In this document: positions 43,191 to 52,117 of the stretch, in pieces
How the letters are laid out: each line of letters begins with the position of its first letter
Position numbering within the stretch: position 1 is the first letter of the stretch
NCBI GenBank assembly: GCA_031549345.1
Contig: JAVBPY010000009.1
Coordinates: 100,733 to 164,732 of the forward strand
Direction: 5' to 3'
DNA: 64,000 nt
Source: CASFRF01 sp031549345
GTDB lineage: Bacteria > Verrucomicrobiota > Lentisphaeria > Victivallales > Victivallaceae
Translations under genes and position numbers: made by a program
Notes under the pieces: model-generated
What the model was told of the DNA's origin: nothing
Database searches by the model: none
The model's input: the letters and a program-made list of their open reading frames with translations, nothing else

Positions 43191-44453
43191 TCAGGAAAAA
43201 TCCGCGCCCAGCGCGGCAAAGTCGGCAATAAATTCCGGATAGGTTACCGCAGACGCCTCCGCGTCGCGAATCACGCTCTCGCCTTCCGCCCCGAGCGCCG
43301 CGACGGCAAGCGCCATAGCCAGGCGGTGATCGTGGTACGACTCCAATTCCGCGCCATGAAGCGGTGTTCCGCCGGCAATCACCATTCCATCGGGAAGCTC
43401 TTCGATCCGCGCGCCCATTTTGCGGAGTTCGCGCGTCGTGCACGCAATGCGGTCCGTCTCCTTAACCCGCGCCTGCGGAACATTGACAAGACGCGTTACC
43501 CCCTTGGCGTATACGGCGGCGGCGGCCATAATCGGCAAGGAATCGGGCACAAAATTCAAATCGAACACGCCGCCGGAAAGGCCGTTTCCCGGCAAAACAC
43601 GTAAGGTTTTCCCATGCGCAAGATGCGCGCCCATCCGTTCGAAAAAGCCGAAAACCGCTTTGTCCCCCTGCACATCGTCGAAATCCAAATTCTCGATATC
43701 CACGCCGTCGCCGAACAACGCGGCGGCGGCCAAGGGGAAACATGCGGTCGAAAAGTCCGCGGGAATCACCGTGTCGAACGCGCGCATTTTCTGGGGTGCG
43801 GGAACGGAAAAGCGCAAGCGCTCAAAATCCGCCCGGTACGCGATGCCGAGCATACGCAGCCATTTCAACGTAATTTCCACATAAGGCGCTTCGTTCAAGA
43901 AGGAAAGCTCGATCTCGCAATCGCGTTCCGCGTAGGGGGCCGCAAAAAGAAGCGAGGTAAGAAACTGCGACGTCGTCCCGTCGCAATGCGCCCGCCCCCC
44001 CTTCAGCGGCCCATGAACCGTAAGGGGGGCGCAACCGCCGGCGCTTTCCACCTTTGCGCCGAGTTCGTGCAGCGATTGCAGGAGCTTTCCCATCAACCGA
44101 GTGCGCAATGAAGCGTCGCCGTCGAAGGACACAGGAAAATCCGCCGTCGCGGCGAGGCCCGCGAGAATGCGCAAACCCGTCCCCGAATTGCCCATATCCA
44201 GCCCCGCGGCCGGACGGAGCAAAGCACCGTTCATCCCGGTAATCCGCCAGGAGCCGGCGGTTTGCTCCACCGCCGCGCCGAGCATCCGCGCCGCGGAGAG
44301 AACCGAGAGGGTATCTTCGGAAACAAGGGGCGCGCGCAGAACGCTCGTCCCCTCCGCCATAAGCCCCGCGGCGATACCGCGGATCGTGTGCGATTTACTT
44401 CCCGGCACCGCGATCGTCCCGCGCAAGCGGGACGGCTTTACCCGAAGATCCAT
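43191..44453 (-). CDS. aroA: 3-phosphoshikimate 1-carboxyvinyltransferase (EPSP synthase)
   Basis: 420 residues. Motifs: SKSHTIRGIAAGLMAEGTS near 20, MGNSGTGLRILAGLAAT near 92, DGTTSQFLTSLLFAAPYA near 160, the catalytic DSLPIMAAAAVYA near 305, VKETDRIACTTRELRKMGA near 332 and YHDHRLAMALAVAALG near 377. It joins phosphoenolpyruvate to shikimate-3-phosphate in chorismate synthesis. Length fits (about 420-450). It sits 4 bases downstream of a sugar-permease gene and 28 bases upstream of a secreted glycosidase, an unusual place for a shikimate gene. The LRIL after GNSGTG differs from the LRPL of the E. coli enzyme. Confidence 0.94.
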   Translation of the reverse strand: MDLRVKPSRLRGTIAVPGSKSHTIRGIAAGLMAEGTSVLRAPLVSEDTLSVLSAARMLGAAVEQTAGSWRITGMNGALLRPAAGLDMGNSGTGLRILAGLAATADFPVSFDGDASLRTRLMGKLLQSLHELGAKVESAGGCAPLTVHGPLKGGRAHCDGTTSQFLTSLLFAAPYAERDCEIELSFLNEAPYVEITLKWLRMLGIAYRADFERLRFSVPAPQKMRAFDTVIPADFSTACFPLAAAALFGDGVDIENLDFDDVQGDKAVFGFFERMGAHLAHGKTLRVLPGNGLSGGVFDLNFVPDSLPIMAAAAVYAKGVTRLVNVPQARVKETDRIACTTRELRKMGARIEELPDGMVIAGGTPLHGAELESYHDHRLAMALAVAALGAEGESVIRDAEASAVTYPEFIADFAALGADFS

Positions 44454-44457
44454 ACTA

Positions 44458-46644
44458 TTACTTCATGCTTGGGATGATGATCCCGCGCAGAATGATCTTC
44501 TGACAACCCAGGAAGACCAGGAGCGTCGGGATGGATGCGATCACAAAACCGGCGCTGACCACCCACGGGAACTTGGCCCACCAGATGTTCGCCTGGTACA
44601 GCCAAACCGCGATCGTCCACATCGATTCCTTCTGACAAATGATCAACGCCCATTCCCAACCGTTATAGGCGTGAATGAACGCATTCAAGCTGTTGATCGC
44701 CAGAATCGGCTTGACCAGCGGCATGGCGACGATCCGGAAAATCTGGAACTCGCTGGCGCCGTCGATGGTCGCCGCTTCGAACAACTCCTGCGGCAAGCTG
44801 TCGAAGAAGCCTTTCAGAATAAAGATGGCCATTCCGTTCGCCGCGCTCGGCAGAACCAGCGCGAAGAAGGTGTTGAGAAGCCCCAGATCGCGCATTAAAA
44901 GGTACGCGGGAATGGCCGAAACCATCGCGGGAAACGCCATCGTCGCAAGCATGAACAAAATGATCTGGTCGCGCTGACGCATGTTGAAACGGGAGAGAGC
45001 GTACGCCGCCAGCGGGTTGACCGTCAGCGTAAGCGCCACGGCAAGCGCGATGAGCATCACCGTAACGGGAATCGCGTTCGCATTCATCAGGAGGAAATCA
45101 AACACCGTCCGGTAATTGCTGAAAATAGGACTCAGCGTAAAGGCGCGCTCGTTCTCCGCAAATGTCGCGGTATACGCAATGGCGAACTGCGGGAAAGCCT
45201 CTTCCATATAACGGAGATTCCAATTGTACGCGGCGTTGATTTTTTCCAACGATCCATAACGCTTCAGAAGGAATTGTTGGTATGCAATCTCCGAGGAATT
45301 GAATTTTCTCTCCGCCGGAGGCACCTGCTGCACAAAGTTGATCCAGATATTGCGCAGATTATTGATCTTTTCGCCCCTTCCATCCGGAATCCGCGCGGTA
45401 ACCTTGAAGCCGCTCCAGTCCTTGCAGTCCGTCCCCAAAAGCTCGTTGACGATACGCAGATGTTTGAACGTGTCCGCCAGAAACTTCTGGTAGGCAGGAT
45501 TGAGTTTTTCCGCCGATTTCAGCTCGACAAGGCGCAAGGGATAGTATGAGCCGGAGAAAAGCGTCCAGAGATCGACGATTTTCCCTCTCATCGTCGCGGG
45601 CAGCGGAAACGGCGTATCCTCCAGGCGCTGGTAATCGGTTCCGGCGAGCTTGTTGTAGTGCTCGACACCGAAGTTTGTTTCAGCAGGCAGCCCGGCAAGC
45701 GCCAGGGCTTTTTCGCCGCCGAGAAAACGGTACCACGCGGCACGCAGCGCATAGGGAAGAATCGGCGAAGCGGGAGCCGTTTCGGCCCGGAACGTCCTCC
45801 ACAATTGCATAATTTCCGGCGAAGTTTCCGGATTTACAGGGAAAACTTCCGCCTCCAGCTTATAGGCAACCTGGTTTTTGGCAAGGTATGCCAGCCATTT
45901 GGCGCGCACGCCCGGTGTGTAAAAGTGGTTGCGCGCGGCGTATTTCATCCGCTCGAAATCCTGGTATTTCGGGCTGTCGATCGGCGGATAGAAACTCGGA
46001 AGATCCAAGGGATAGTTCCGCTCGGTGTCGGTCGTTACGCTATAAAACGTATCCAGTGGAATTTCCCAACTCTTGGACAGGAGCGCAAGAGCCTCCTGCC
46101 GGAGCGCTTTCGCAGAACGGCGCGCGCCCGGATTCGCCAACTGGAATTCCGCGGTGTAATGCGCGGAAAGATAATCGATCGCGTCAAAGTTGGTGAGTGA
46201 ACTTACCGTATCGAGAATCGGATAATCCATCTCGAAATCGGAATAATCCGCGGCTATTTTCCGCTGCACCGCCGCATTGGCCTGGAAGGAATCCAAATAC
46301 CGTTGGGCGAAAGCGTCCGACTCGCGAACGTTATCCCCCATGGCGAGCCAGGTCGTCCAATTGCGGGGCATATCGGGGAACTGGGTCTGCATCTGGGCGT
46401 TCCAGGAGCGGTACAAGTTGAAGTACTTGACAAGTCCCTTCATGTAACGGTCCGGCGAAGACCAGAAATAGCGCGGAACCGGCCGGAACCGGTCATAATC
46501 GTAATCGTTCGTCGTACTGCTCGACACGGTGATGAGGAAGGGCACCACCATGGTGATCCCCAGAACCGAAAGAGCGGCGAATACGAAAATAATGTAGGAC
46601 CGGATCGAAAGCGCCCGCCGGCCGACAACTGGTAAGTGCGACAT
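44458..46644 (-). CDS. Carbohydrate ABC permease, MalG type, with ~400-residue extracytoplasmic insert
   Basis: 728 residues. One N-terminal helix (about 14-37) leads to a large hydrophilic domain (about 40-445), then five helices of a MalG-type permease with the EAA loop ELFEAATIDGASEFQIFRIV near 627 and LVKPILAINSL. Normal MalG is about 280-300 residues. The insert sits in the first periplasmic loop and holds repeated segments (HYNKLAGTDYQRLED, VNELLGTDCKDWSGF, KINAAYNWNLRYMEE). AAAGGAA precedes the ATG. It follows the binding-protein/MalF fusion by 20 bases and completes the importer; no ATPase is encoded in the window, so a shared MsmX/UgpC-type ATPase would be needed. Confidence 0.87.
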   Translation of the reverse strand: MSHLPVVGRRALSIRSYIIFVFAALSVLGITMVVPFLITVSSSTTNDYDYDRFRPVPRYFWSSPDRYMKGLVKYFNLYRSWNAQMQTQFPDMPRNWTTWLAMGDNVRESDAFAQRYLDSFQANAAVQRKIAADYSDFEMDYPILDTVSSLTNFDAIDYLSAHYTAEFQLANPGARRSAKALRQEALALLSKSWEIPLDTFYSVTTDTERNYPLDLPSFYPPIDSPKYQDFERMKYAARNHFYTPGVRAKWLAYLAKNQVAYKLEAEVFPVNPETSPEIMQLWRTFRAETAPASPILPYALRAAWYRFLGGEKALALAGLPAETNFGVEHYNKLAGTDYQRLEDTPFPLPATMRGKIVDLWTLFSGSYYPLRLVELKSAEKLNPAYQKFLADTFKHLRIVNELLGTDCKDWSGFKVTARIPDGRGEKINNLRNIWINFVQQVPPAERKFNSSEIAYQQFLLKRYGSLEKINAAYNWNLRYMEEAFPQFAIAYTATFAENERAFTLSPIFSNYRTVFDFLLMNANAIPVTVMLIALAVALTLTVNPLAAYALSRFNMRQRDQIILFMLATMAFPAMVSAIPAYLLMRDLGLLNTFFALVLPSAANGMAIFILKGFFDSLPQELFEAATIDGASEFQIFRIVAMPLVKPILAINSLNAFIHAYNGWEWALIICQKESMWTIAVWLYQANIWWAKFPWVVSAGFVIASIPTLLVFLGCQKIILRGIIIPSMK

Positions 46645-46664
46645 ATTGTTGAATTCCTTTCAGC

Positions 46665-49319
46665 TTAGTCTTTGGCCCGGCGGTATTCGATCTTGCCGAG
46701 GAATTTGATTTGGAAGTACGTAAAGCCGATCAGCAGTGATCCGAGAACCCATGCCATGCTGGTCGCCATACTGAAACGGAGGTTGTTGTACGCCTCGATC
46801 CAGATGCGCAGCCCGATAACCATCGTCGTCTGTCCGGGACCGCCGAACGTCAGAAGGAAGATGTTGCCCATGTTCTGGAAGGTACCGATGAACGCGCCGA
46901 CAAAGTTGATGATGATCAGCGGGAAAATAACCGGCAATGTTACGCGGATGAACTTTTGAATGATCCCCGCCCCATCGATTTCCGCCGCTTCGTACAAGTC
47001 GGAGGGAATGGAGTGCAGCGCGGCAAGATAGATCAAGCTTGCCATCCCCATGGAGGCCCAGACCGTCGGAACCACGCAGCAGAGCATGGCGATCGAGGGA
47101 TCCTGAAGCCAGGTCTGCATGGAAATTTCCACCCCCGGGATACGGTTGAGGAGCGTGATGATCTGGTTGAAGAACCCCTGCGGAGTCGGTTCATACATCA
47201 ACTTCCAGAGGAGAGCGATGACAAGCCCCGAAGACATCTGCGGAAGGAAGAACAGCGTGCGGTAAAAGATCTTGAAGCGCGGCACGTCGGTCAGGAGAAC
47301 CGCCAGCGCGATCGGAGCGAGGAACGTGAGAATCATATTGAGAAACACGAAGTACACCGTCCGGAGCATGCTCATCCAGAATCCCCCGTCCAGCGCAAGG
47401 GAGATGAAGTTATCCAACCCGACAAAGGCGGAATCGCCGGAAATCTTATAGTCCTGGAAGGCCATTACCATACCGCGGATCAAAGGATAGTAGCTCCAAA
47501 GTCCGATCAGGCACAGCGCCGGCAGGACAAGACCCCACGCGAGCAAGGGATTGTATACGTTGCGGGACCCTGCACGGGCGCGGGCATTCCGGATGTGCGT
47601 CCGGATGATCTGGGTGACGAGAGTTCCCATAATCAGGATGACGACGCCGACGATCACGCGCGCCAAAGGCCGGTAGCGGTCGAGGGTTTCACGGGGGGTG
47701 GAGAACATTACGCCGGAGTTTGCGTCGTTTTCCACCTTCTGAAGCGCGGCGGCGAAGTTGAATTTTTCGCCGTTGACAGAGATGATCTGACTGAGAACTT
47801 CCCGGTTCAACGCGCCGTCCATCGTAACCCAGAACCCCATCCAGGGCTCCGTCCCGGTGAAAATTTTTCCATTGTCGATTTCTGTGTAGTTGTTCTGAAT
47901 CGACTGCGGAATATCGCGCAAATATTCGGTATAACCAAGGCGGCGGAGATCGGCGGGATTCACAAAACGCGCCATTCCGGAAAGAACTTTCCGCCGAACG
48001 GTGTTGTCCGTGGTTTCGCGGTCGGACACGGCACGCATAACCTCCCAGATTTTATCCCGGTCGATTTTTTCCTTGGCTTTTGTGTTTTCATAGGAAACAA
48101 CATAGTGCCGCTGGAGCTGCACCACGCGGCGCCCCTTCGCCCCCGGTCCGGCGGGAAACGGGAACCAGCTCAGCGTATCGGGGTTGATGCCCGCGCCGCG
48201 ACCGGTTTCGGAAAGATCCTGAACAAACCAGACCATCATGCCGACTTCGCCGCGACCGAGGAGTTCCCCCTGCGCCGCTTCACGCTGGCTGGTGTTCGGG
48301 TTGCGCAAAACACCGGAAATCACCTGCTCCGGCGTAAAATTGAGCTGTTTTCCGTCCACGGTAGCGAAGCCGTTCTGGATATCGGCGGCCGTCAGATTGA
48401 TCGGTTCGCCGCTCTCCGGGTGCTTAATCCACTTCATCCAACGCAAACGATAATAGTAGTTCGCCGCCTCCATCGCTTCGGGGGAAGCGAACGCGGCGCG
48501 CCACTGCGGCGCGACATCGGACAGGTCCTCGCCGTCTTCGGTTACAAAACGGGTTTCATCGGAGGTAAAAAGATGCTCTTTGCCCGTCTTCGGGCTTATG
48601 CGCGCCTGGACAATCGGGTCGCCGCCGGCGGCCTGAATCCAGGGAAGCCAGGTGAATCCGTACGGCTGAATCATCAGGCCGCGCACCTCGCGGTCGGGCG
48701 AACCGACGGGAGGGATGTAGGTCATTTTCTGCGCCCAATAGATCAGCTCATCCCATGTTTGCGGCGGCAGATTCGGGTTGAGCCCCGCCGCGCGCGCCAT
48801 ATCGGTGCGGAAAATCACGCCCATGTAATTGGTGTTCGCCTGGGGGATGGCGTACACCTTGCCGTTGACAGTGGCGACGCGGCGCCAAAGCGGGGGAATG
48901 TTTTTCCAGCCGGGCCACTTGGCTTCGTCGTCGTCGATATAGCCGTTGCCGTTGGTATCGTCGCCGATCCACTCGTTCAAGGGGAAAAGAAAGCCCTGAC
49001 GGATTTCACTCTGGATAATGTGGAACCAGGAAGCACCCACGTCCGGCGCCGTTTTTCCGGCGATGGACATCATCAGAGAAGCCTTTCCGCTCCCCGGAAG
49101 CGAGAGGGCGCCCCATTTGCGGACGCGCAACGCGGGATCTTCCTTCATAAGTTCGATCAGGCGCTTTGTCGAAGGCATTTCCGGATCGTTGGGGTTAAAA
49201 AAGTCATTGACGGCCACAACACTCTGCTTAACCGCGCCGCCTTCTGCAGCACCGGCGCATGGACGCAGCGTCAACAACGCGGCGACGACCACTCCTCCTA
49301 TCCAAAAATACTTTCCCAT
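46665..49319 (-). CDS. Solute-binding protein fused to MalF-type sugar ABC permease
   Basis: 884 residues from ATG 49319 (MGKYFWIGGVVVAALLTLRP, signal sequence); the longer frame upstream runs into the promoter. Residues about 30-545 are a family 1 extracellular binding protein (APDVGASWFHIIQSEIRQGF, GKVYAIPQANTNYMGVIFRT, AAGLNPNLPPQTWDELIYWA), with an EF-hand-like loop DTNGNGYIDDDE at 121-132. A helix near 555-580 then leads to a MalF-type permease (RMVMAF-like start of GMVMAFQDYKISG, EAA loop YEAAEIDGAGIIQKFIRVTL near 775). The binding protein is thus tethered outside its own channel. First gene of the minus cluster. Confidence 0.87.
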   Translation of the reverse strand: MGKYFWIGGVVVAALLTLRPCAGAAEGGAVKQSVVAVNDFFNPNDPEMPSTKRLIELMKEDPALRVRKWGALSLPGSGKASLMMSIAGKTAPDVGASWFHIIQSEIRQGFLFPLNEWIGDDTNGNGYIDDDEAKWPGWKNIPPLWRRVATVNGKVYAIPQANTNYMGVIFRTDMARAAGLNPNLPPQTWDELIYWAQKMTYIPPVGSPDREVRGLMIQPYGFTWLPWIQAAGGDPIVQARISPKTGKEHLFTSDETRFVTEDGEDLSDVAPQWRAAFASPEAMEAANYYYRLRWMKWIKHPESGEPINLTAADIQNGFATVDGKQLNFTPEQVISGVLRNPNTSQREAAQGELLGRGEVGMMVWFVQDLSETGRGAGINPDTLSWFPFPAGPGAKGRRVVQLQRHYVVSYENTKAKEKIDRDKIWEVMRAVSDRETTDNTVRRKVLSGMARFVNPADLRRLGYTEYLRDIPQSIQNNYTEIDNGKIFTGTEPWMGFWVTMDGALNREVLSQIISVNGEKFNFAAALQKVENDANSGVMFSTPRETLDRYRPLARVIVGVVILIMGTLVTQIIRTHIRNARARAGSRNVYNPLLAWGLVLPALCLIGLWSYYPLIRGMVMAFQDYKISGDSAFVGLDNFISLALDGGFWMSMLRTVYFVFLNMILTFLAPIALAVLLTDVPRFKIFYRTLFFLPQMSSGLVIALLWKLMYEPTPQGFFNQIITLLNRIPGVEISMQTWLQDPSIAMLCCVVPTVWASMGMASLIYLAALHSIPSDLYEAAEIDGAGIIQKFIRVTLPVIFPLIIINFVGAFIGTFQNMGNIFLLTFGGPGQTTMVIGLRIWIEAYNNLRFSMATSMAWVLGSLLIGFTYFQIKFLGKIEYRRAKD

Positions 49320-49370
49320 TGAACTTAGGCTCCGTTGTTTCTCTTGAATTACAGACACACAGACAGTAGA

Positions 49371-49399
49371 AATGTAGCACACTCTGCCGCGCATTGCAA
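49371..49399 (-). promoter_or_regulatory. Promoter of the sugar-importer cluster
   Basis: On the minus strand TTGCAA (49394-49399), a 17-base spacer and TACATT (49371-49376), about 50 bases before the ATG at 49319. Upstream lies a short symmetric GTTC-ACC-GAAC (49400-49410) and a repeated AACAGTT that might bind a regulator. Confidence 0.45.
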
Positions 49400-49501
49400 G
49401 TTCACCGAACAGTTCCAAACAGTTTTTTCCCGAAACTTTTCGCGCATTCGAACCCTCCCGGAGAAAATTCGTTTTTTTTTATATTCGACTATGTTTTGTG
49501 C

Positions 49502-49529
49502 TTGATTTTCGGAAGGTCCGCTATATACT
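49502..49529 (+). promoter_or_regulatory. Promoter of the NfeD-flotillin genes
   Basis: TTGATT (49502-49507), 16 bases, TATACT (49524-49529), 54 bases before the ATG at 49584; AAAGGAATAGG precedes that ATG. Confidence 0.5.
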
Positions 49530-49583
49530 ATAAGCGTGTTCCAACGTCAACGTCGTTAACCGGGAAAGGAATAGGAAATCATT

Positions 49584-50153
49584 ATGCCCATGGAACTTGT
49601 TTCAGCTTCCGGCGAACTATTCGCAGGCTCCCGCAGCGTCTACCTTTTCCTTGCCGTTCTGGGCAGCATCATTTTTGTCATCCAGTTTATCATGACGGTT
49701 TTCGGTTTCGACCACGAGATGATCGACACGGACGGGGCGGAGCTCGCCCAGCTCAATTTCTTCTCCCTCAAAGGGATCGTATCCTTCTTCACCTTTTTCG
49801 GATGGGCCGGCTATTTCTGGGCGGACCAAGGATGGGTGGGACTTCTGCTCGCGCTTTTCTTCGGGGGAATGATGATGGGCGCCACCGCGCTCCTCCTCTG
49901 GGGAATGATGAAAGCACAGCGCTCCGGGAATATCGAGCCCAAAGATTTTGAAGGGGAAACCGGCAGTGTCTATCTGAGTTTGCCCGGAGGACGCAAAAGC
50001 GGCGGGATTGTTACCGTCAAACTCGGCACGTGCACCCGCCAGGTCGGCGCGGTATCGGATACACCGCTCCCCTCCGGCACGCCGGTGCGCGTCGAGAAGT
50101 TTCTGAGCGAAGACTGCTATCTTGTAAAATCCATCGTCAACGAGGAGAATTGA
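49584..50153 (+). CDS. NfeD-like / YqiJ-type membrane protein with OB fold
   Basis: 189 residues. Three membrane helices (about 16-37, 60-80, 85-108) and a C-terminal beta domain of the NfeD OB-fold type (FEGETGSVYLSLPGGRKSGG, SGTPVRVEKFLSEDCYLVKS). Such proteins are encoded with flotillins (yqiJ-yqiK in E. coli) and probably help organise membrane microdomains. The flotillin gene starts 3 bases after its stop. A second in-frame ATG is two codons in; the first is kept because of AAAGGAATAGG upstream. Confidence 0.82.
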   Translation: MPMELVSASGELFAGSRSVYLFLAVLGSIIFVIQFIMTVFGFDHEMIDTDGAELAQLNFFSLKGIVSFFTFFGWAGYFWADQGWVGLLLALFFGGMMMGATALLLWGMMKAQRSGNIEPKDFEGETGSVYLSLPGGRKSGGIVTVKLGTCTRQVGAVSDTPLPSGTPVRVEKFLSEDCYLVKSIVNEEN

Positions 50154-50156
50154 TCC

Positions 50157-51584
50157 ATGCCCCAAATCCTTATCATCAGCCTTCTTTGCGTCGCCGCCGT
50201 GCTTGTCCTCTTCCTCTCCTGGGCCAAATGGTACAGGAAGTGCCCGTCGGACAGAATCATGGTGATCTACGGCGCCTTCCTGAACCGGGGCGCATCGCAA
50301 TGCATCCACGGCGGCGCGCGTTTCGTTTGGCCGGTATTCCAGGATTACGGTTATATCTCGTTGCGTCCGCTGCAAATCGAAGCACTCCTGACCAATGCGT
50401 TGTGCAAACAGAACATCCGCATCAGCGTGCCGAGCGTGTTCACCGTCGGCGTGAGCACAAAGCCGGAAATTATGGGCAACGCCGCCGACCGCCTTTTCGG
50501 ACAATTGCCCGAGGCGATCGGCGAACTGGCCAAGGACATCGTCTTCGGACAATTGCGTTTGGTCATCGCGTCGATGACGATCGAGGAAATCAACGCCGAC
50601 CGTGAAACCTTCCTCCGCGCGGTAGAAGACAACGTGTCGGAAGAACTCAAGAAAATCGGCCTTGAGCTCCTGAACGTCAACATCACGGACATCACCGACG
50701 AGTCCAACTACATCGCCGCCATCGGGAAACGCGCCGCCGCCGAGGCGATCAACCGCGCAAAAATCGATGTCGCCGAAGAAGAACGAAAGGGAAGCATCGG
50801 CGCCGCCAACGCCGACCGCGAACAGCGTATCGCGGTATCCAAAGCCGAAGCCGAAGCCGCGTCGGGCGAAGCCAATGCCGATCGCGACCGCCGCGTAGCG
50901 GTCAAACAAGCCGACTCCACCGCAACGCAGGGGGAGAACCTCTCCGCGATTGAAATCGCCAAATCCAACGCCCTCCGCCTGGAGCAGGAAGCGGAGGCCT
51001 TCCGCCGTGCGGAAGCCGCCCGCCAGATTGCCCAGGCCCAAATCGAACAGGCGAAGTTTGAGGCCGAAGCCCTGGCGCAGGTTTCCCGTGCGAAAATGGA
51101 AACGGAACGTCAGCGCGCGGAGATCATCGTCCCTGCGGAAATCAACCGCCAGCAAATTGAAATCGCCGCCGATGCGGAAGCCGAAAAACTCCGTCGCGAA
51201 GCGAAGGGGGAGGCGGATGCTATTTTTGCCCGCCTGGAAGCCGAGGCGCGCGGTAATTTTGAAGTACTCAAAGCCAAAGGCGACGGCTACCGGATGATTA
51301 TCGAGTCCTGCCAGGATTCGGACGCGGCGGCTAAGATGCTGTTGATTGAAAAACTCGAAGAGATCGTTTCGCTCCAAGCCGAAGCGATCAAAAACATCAA
51401 GATCGACAAAGTTACCGTTTGGGATTCTGGCCGGACCGACGGGAAAACAGGAACCGCCAATTTTTTGAGCGGCATGGTCCAGAGTCTTCCGCCGCTGCAA
51501 GACGTGGCGCAGATGGCGGGCGTGGAATTGCCGGAATTTCTCGGCCGCGTCAAGTCCGCCGCCGAAACAACCGAAACGCGCTGA
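50157..51584 (+). CDS. Flotillin family protein (YqiK/FloT-like)
   Basis: 475 residues. N-terminal helix (about 4-22, LIISLLCVAAVLVLFLSWAK), then an SPFH/band-7 domain to about 190 (KCPSDRIMVIYGAF, ISLRPLQIEALLTNAL, VFTVGVSTKPEIM, LELLNVNITDITDESNYI). Residues about 190-400 are an Ala/Glu-rich coiled coil with the repeats NADREQRIAV and NADRDRRVAV, the flotillin signature. Flotillins assemble as large cages on membranes and organise lipid and protein domains. It works with the NfeD-type protein encoded just upstream. Whether it belongs to the flotillin or FloA branch is not decided here. Confidence 0.9.
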   Translation: MPQILIISLLCVAAVLVLFLSWAKWYRKCPSDRIMVIYGAFLNRGASQCIHGGARFVWPVFQDYGYISLRPLQIEALLTNALCKQNIRISVPSVFTVGVSTKPEIMGNAADRLFGQLPEAIGELAKDIVFGQLRLVIASMTIEEINADRETFLRAVEDNVSEELKKIGLELLNVNITDITDESNYIAAIGKRAAAEAINRAKIDVAEEERKGSIGAANADREQRIAVSKAEAEAASGEANADRDRRVAVKQADSTATQGENLSAIEIAKSNALRLEQEAEAFRRAEAARQIAQAQIEQAKFEAEALAQVSRAKMETERQRAEIIVPAEINRQQIEIAADAEAEKLRREAKGEADAIFARLEAEARGNFEVLKAKGDGYRMIIESCQDSDAAAKMLLIEKLEEIVSLQAEAIKNIKIDKVTVWDSGRTDGKTGTANFLSGMVQSLPPLQDVAQMAGVELPEFLGRVKSAAETTETR

Positions 51585-51624
51585 AAAGCATATTGTTTGT
51601 ACAATTAAATAAGGAAAAGTTACG

Positions 51625-52110
51625 ATGAAATTAACAGCCTCCAACCAAGTCGGATTGGCCGCCCTTTCCGCCCTGCCGCTTCTCTTGCTCGCATCTTGCT
51701 GTTCGCACTCCTACGCGGTGCTGCAAAACGAAGGAATGCGCAAAGCCCTTCCGATTATGATTGAAGAGATGAAGCTCGAGCAAGAGGACGTCGACCGCCG
51801 TTTCCAGGCGGGAAGAGCCTCGGTTTTCGAACGGATGCGCACGGATATGCAACTCCTGCAAATGACCCGGCAGCTCCGTGCCGCCGAAGGCGCCACCCAG
51901 GAAGAGATCGACAAAATGACCGCGCGCCTGGAACTGATGGCAAAGGAGTATCTGGCGTTCACCGAAGCGAAATACCGGGCGCACAACGCCTCGGACGCGG
52001 ATTTGAAGGCGGCCAAAATGCTCCTCGCACAGTGCCCGATCATCGATGCGCCTTGGCCTGTCGCCTTCTTTCCCACACAACCCTCCGACAATCAAGTAAC
52101 AAAAGACTGA
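51625..52110 (+). CDS. Small helical lipoprotein of unknown function
   Basis: 161 residues with a lipoprotein signal (lipobox LASC, cysteine at residue 25, followed by a second cysteine). The rest is helical; DVDRRFQAGRASVFERMRTD and FTEAKYRAHNASDADLKAAK share the pattern aromatic/charged-x-(K/R)-A-G-x-A seen in TolC-type hairpins, but the protein is far too short to be TolC. The next gene has the same motif once (ARHKAGTAPETEVLRARIQL). It starts 40 bases after the flotillin stop and probably belongs to that transcript. Confidence 0.65.
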   Translation: MKLTASNQVGLAALSALPLLLLASCCSHSYAVLQNEGMRKALPIMIEEMKLEQEDVDRRFQAGRASVFERMRTDMQLLQMTRQLRAAEGATQEEIDKMTARLELMAKEYLAFTEAKYRAHNASDADLKAAKMLLAQCPIIDAPWPVAFFPTQPSDNQVTKD

Positions 52111-52117
52111 ACGGGCC

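Noticed and set aside
46956..49322. 788-codon plus-strand frame opposite the importer fusion
   Set aside because: Shadow of the minus-strand gene; the peptide is rich in Arg/His/Asp and lacks any domain signature.
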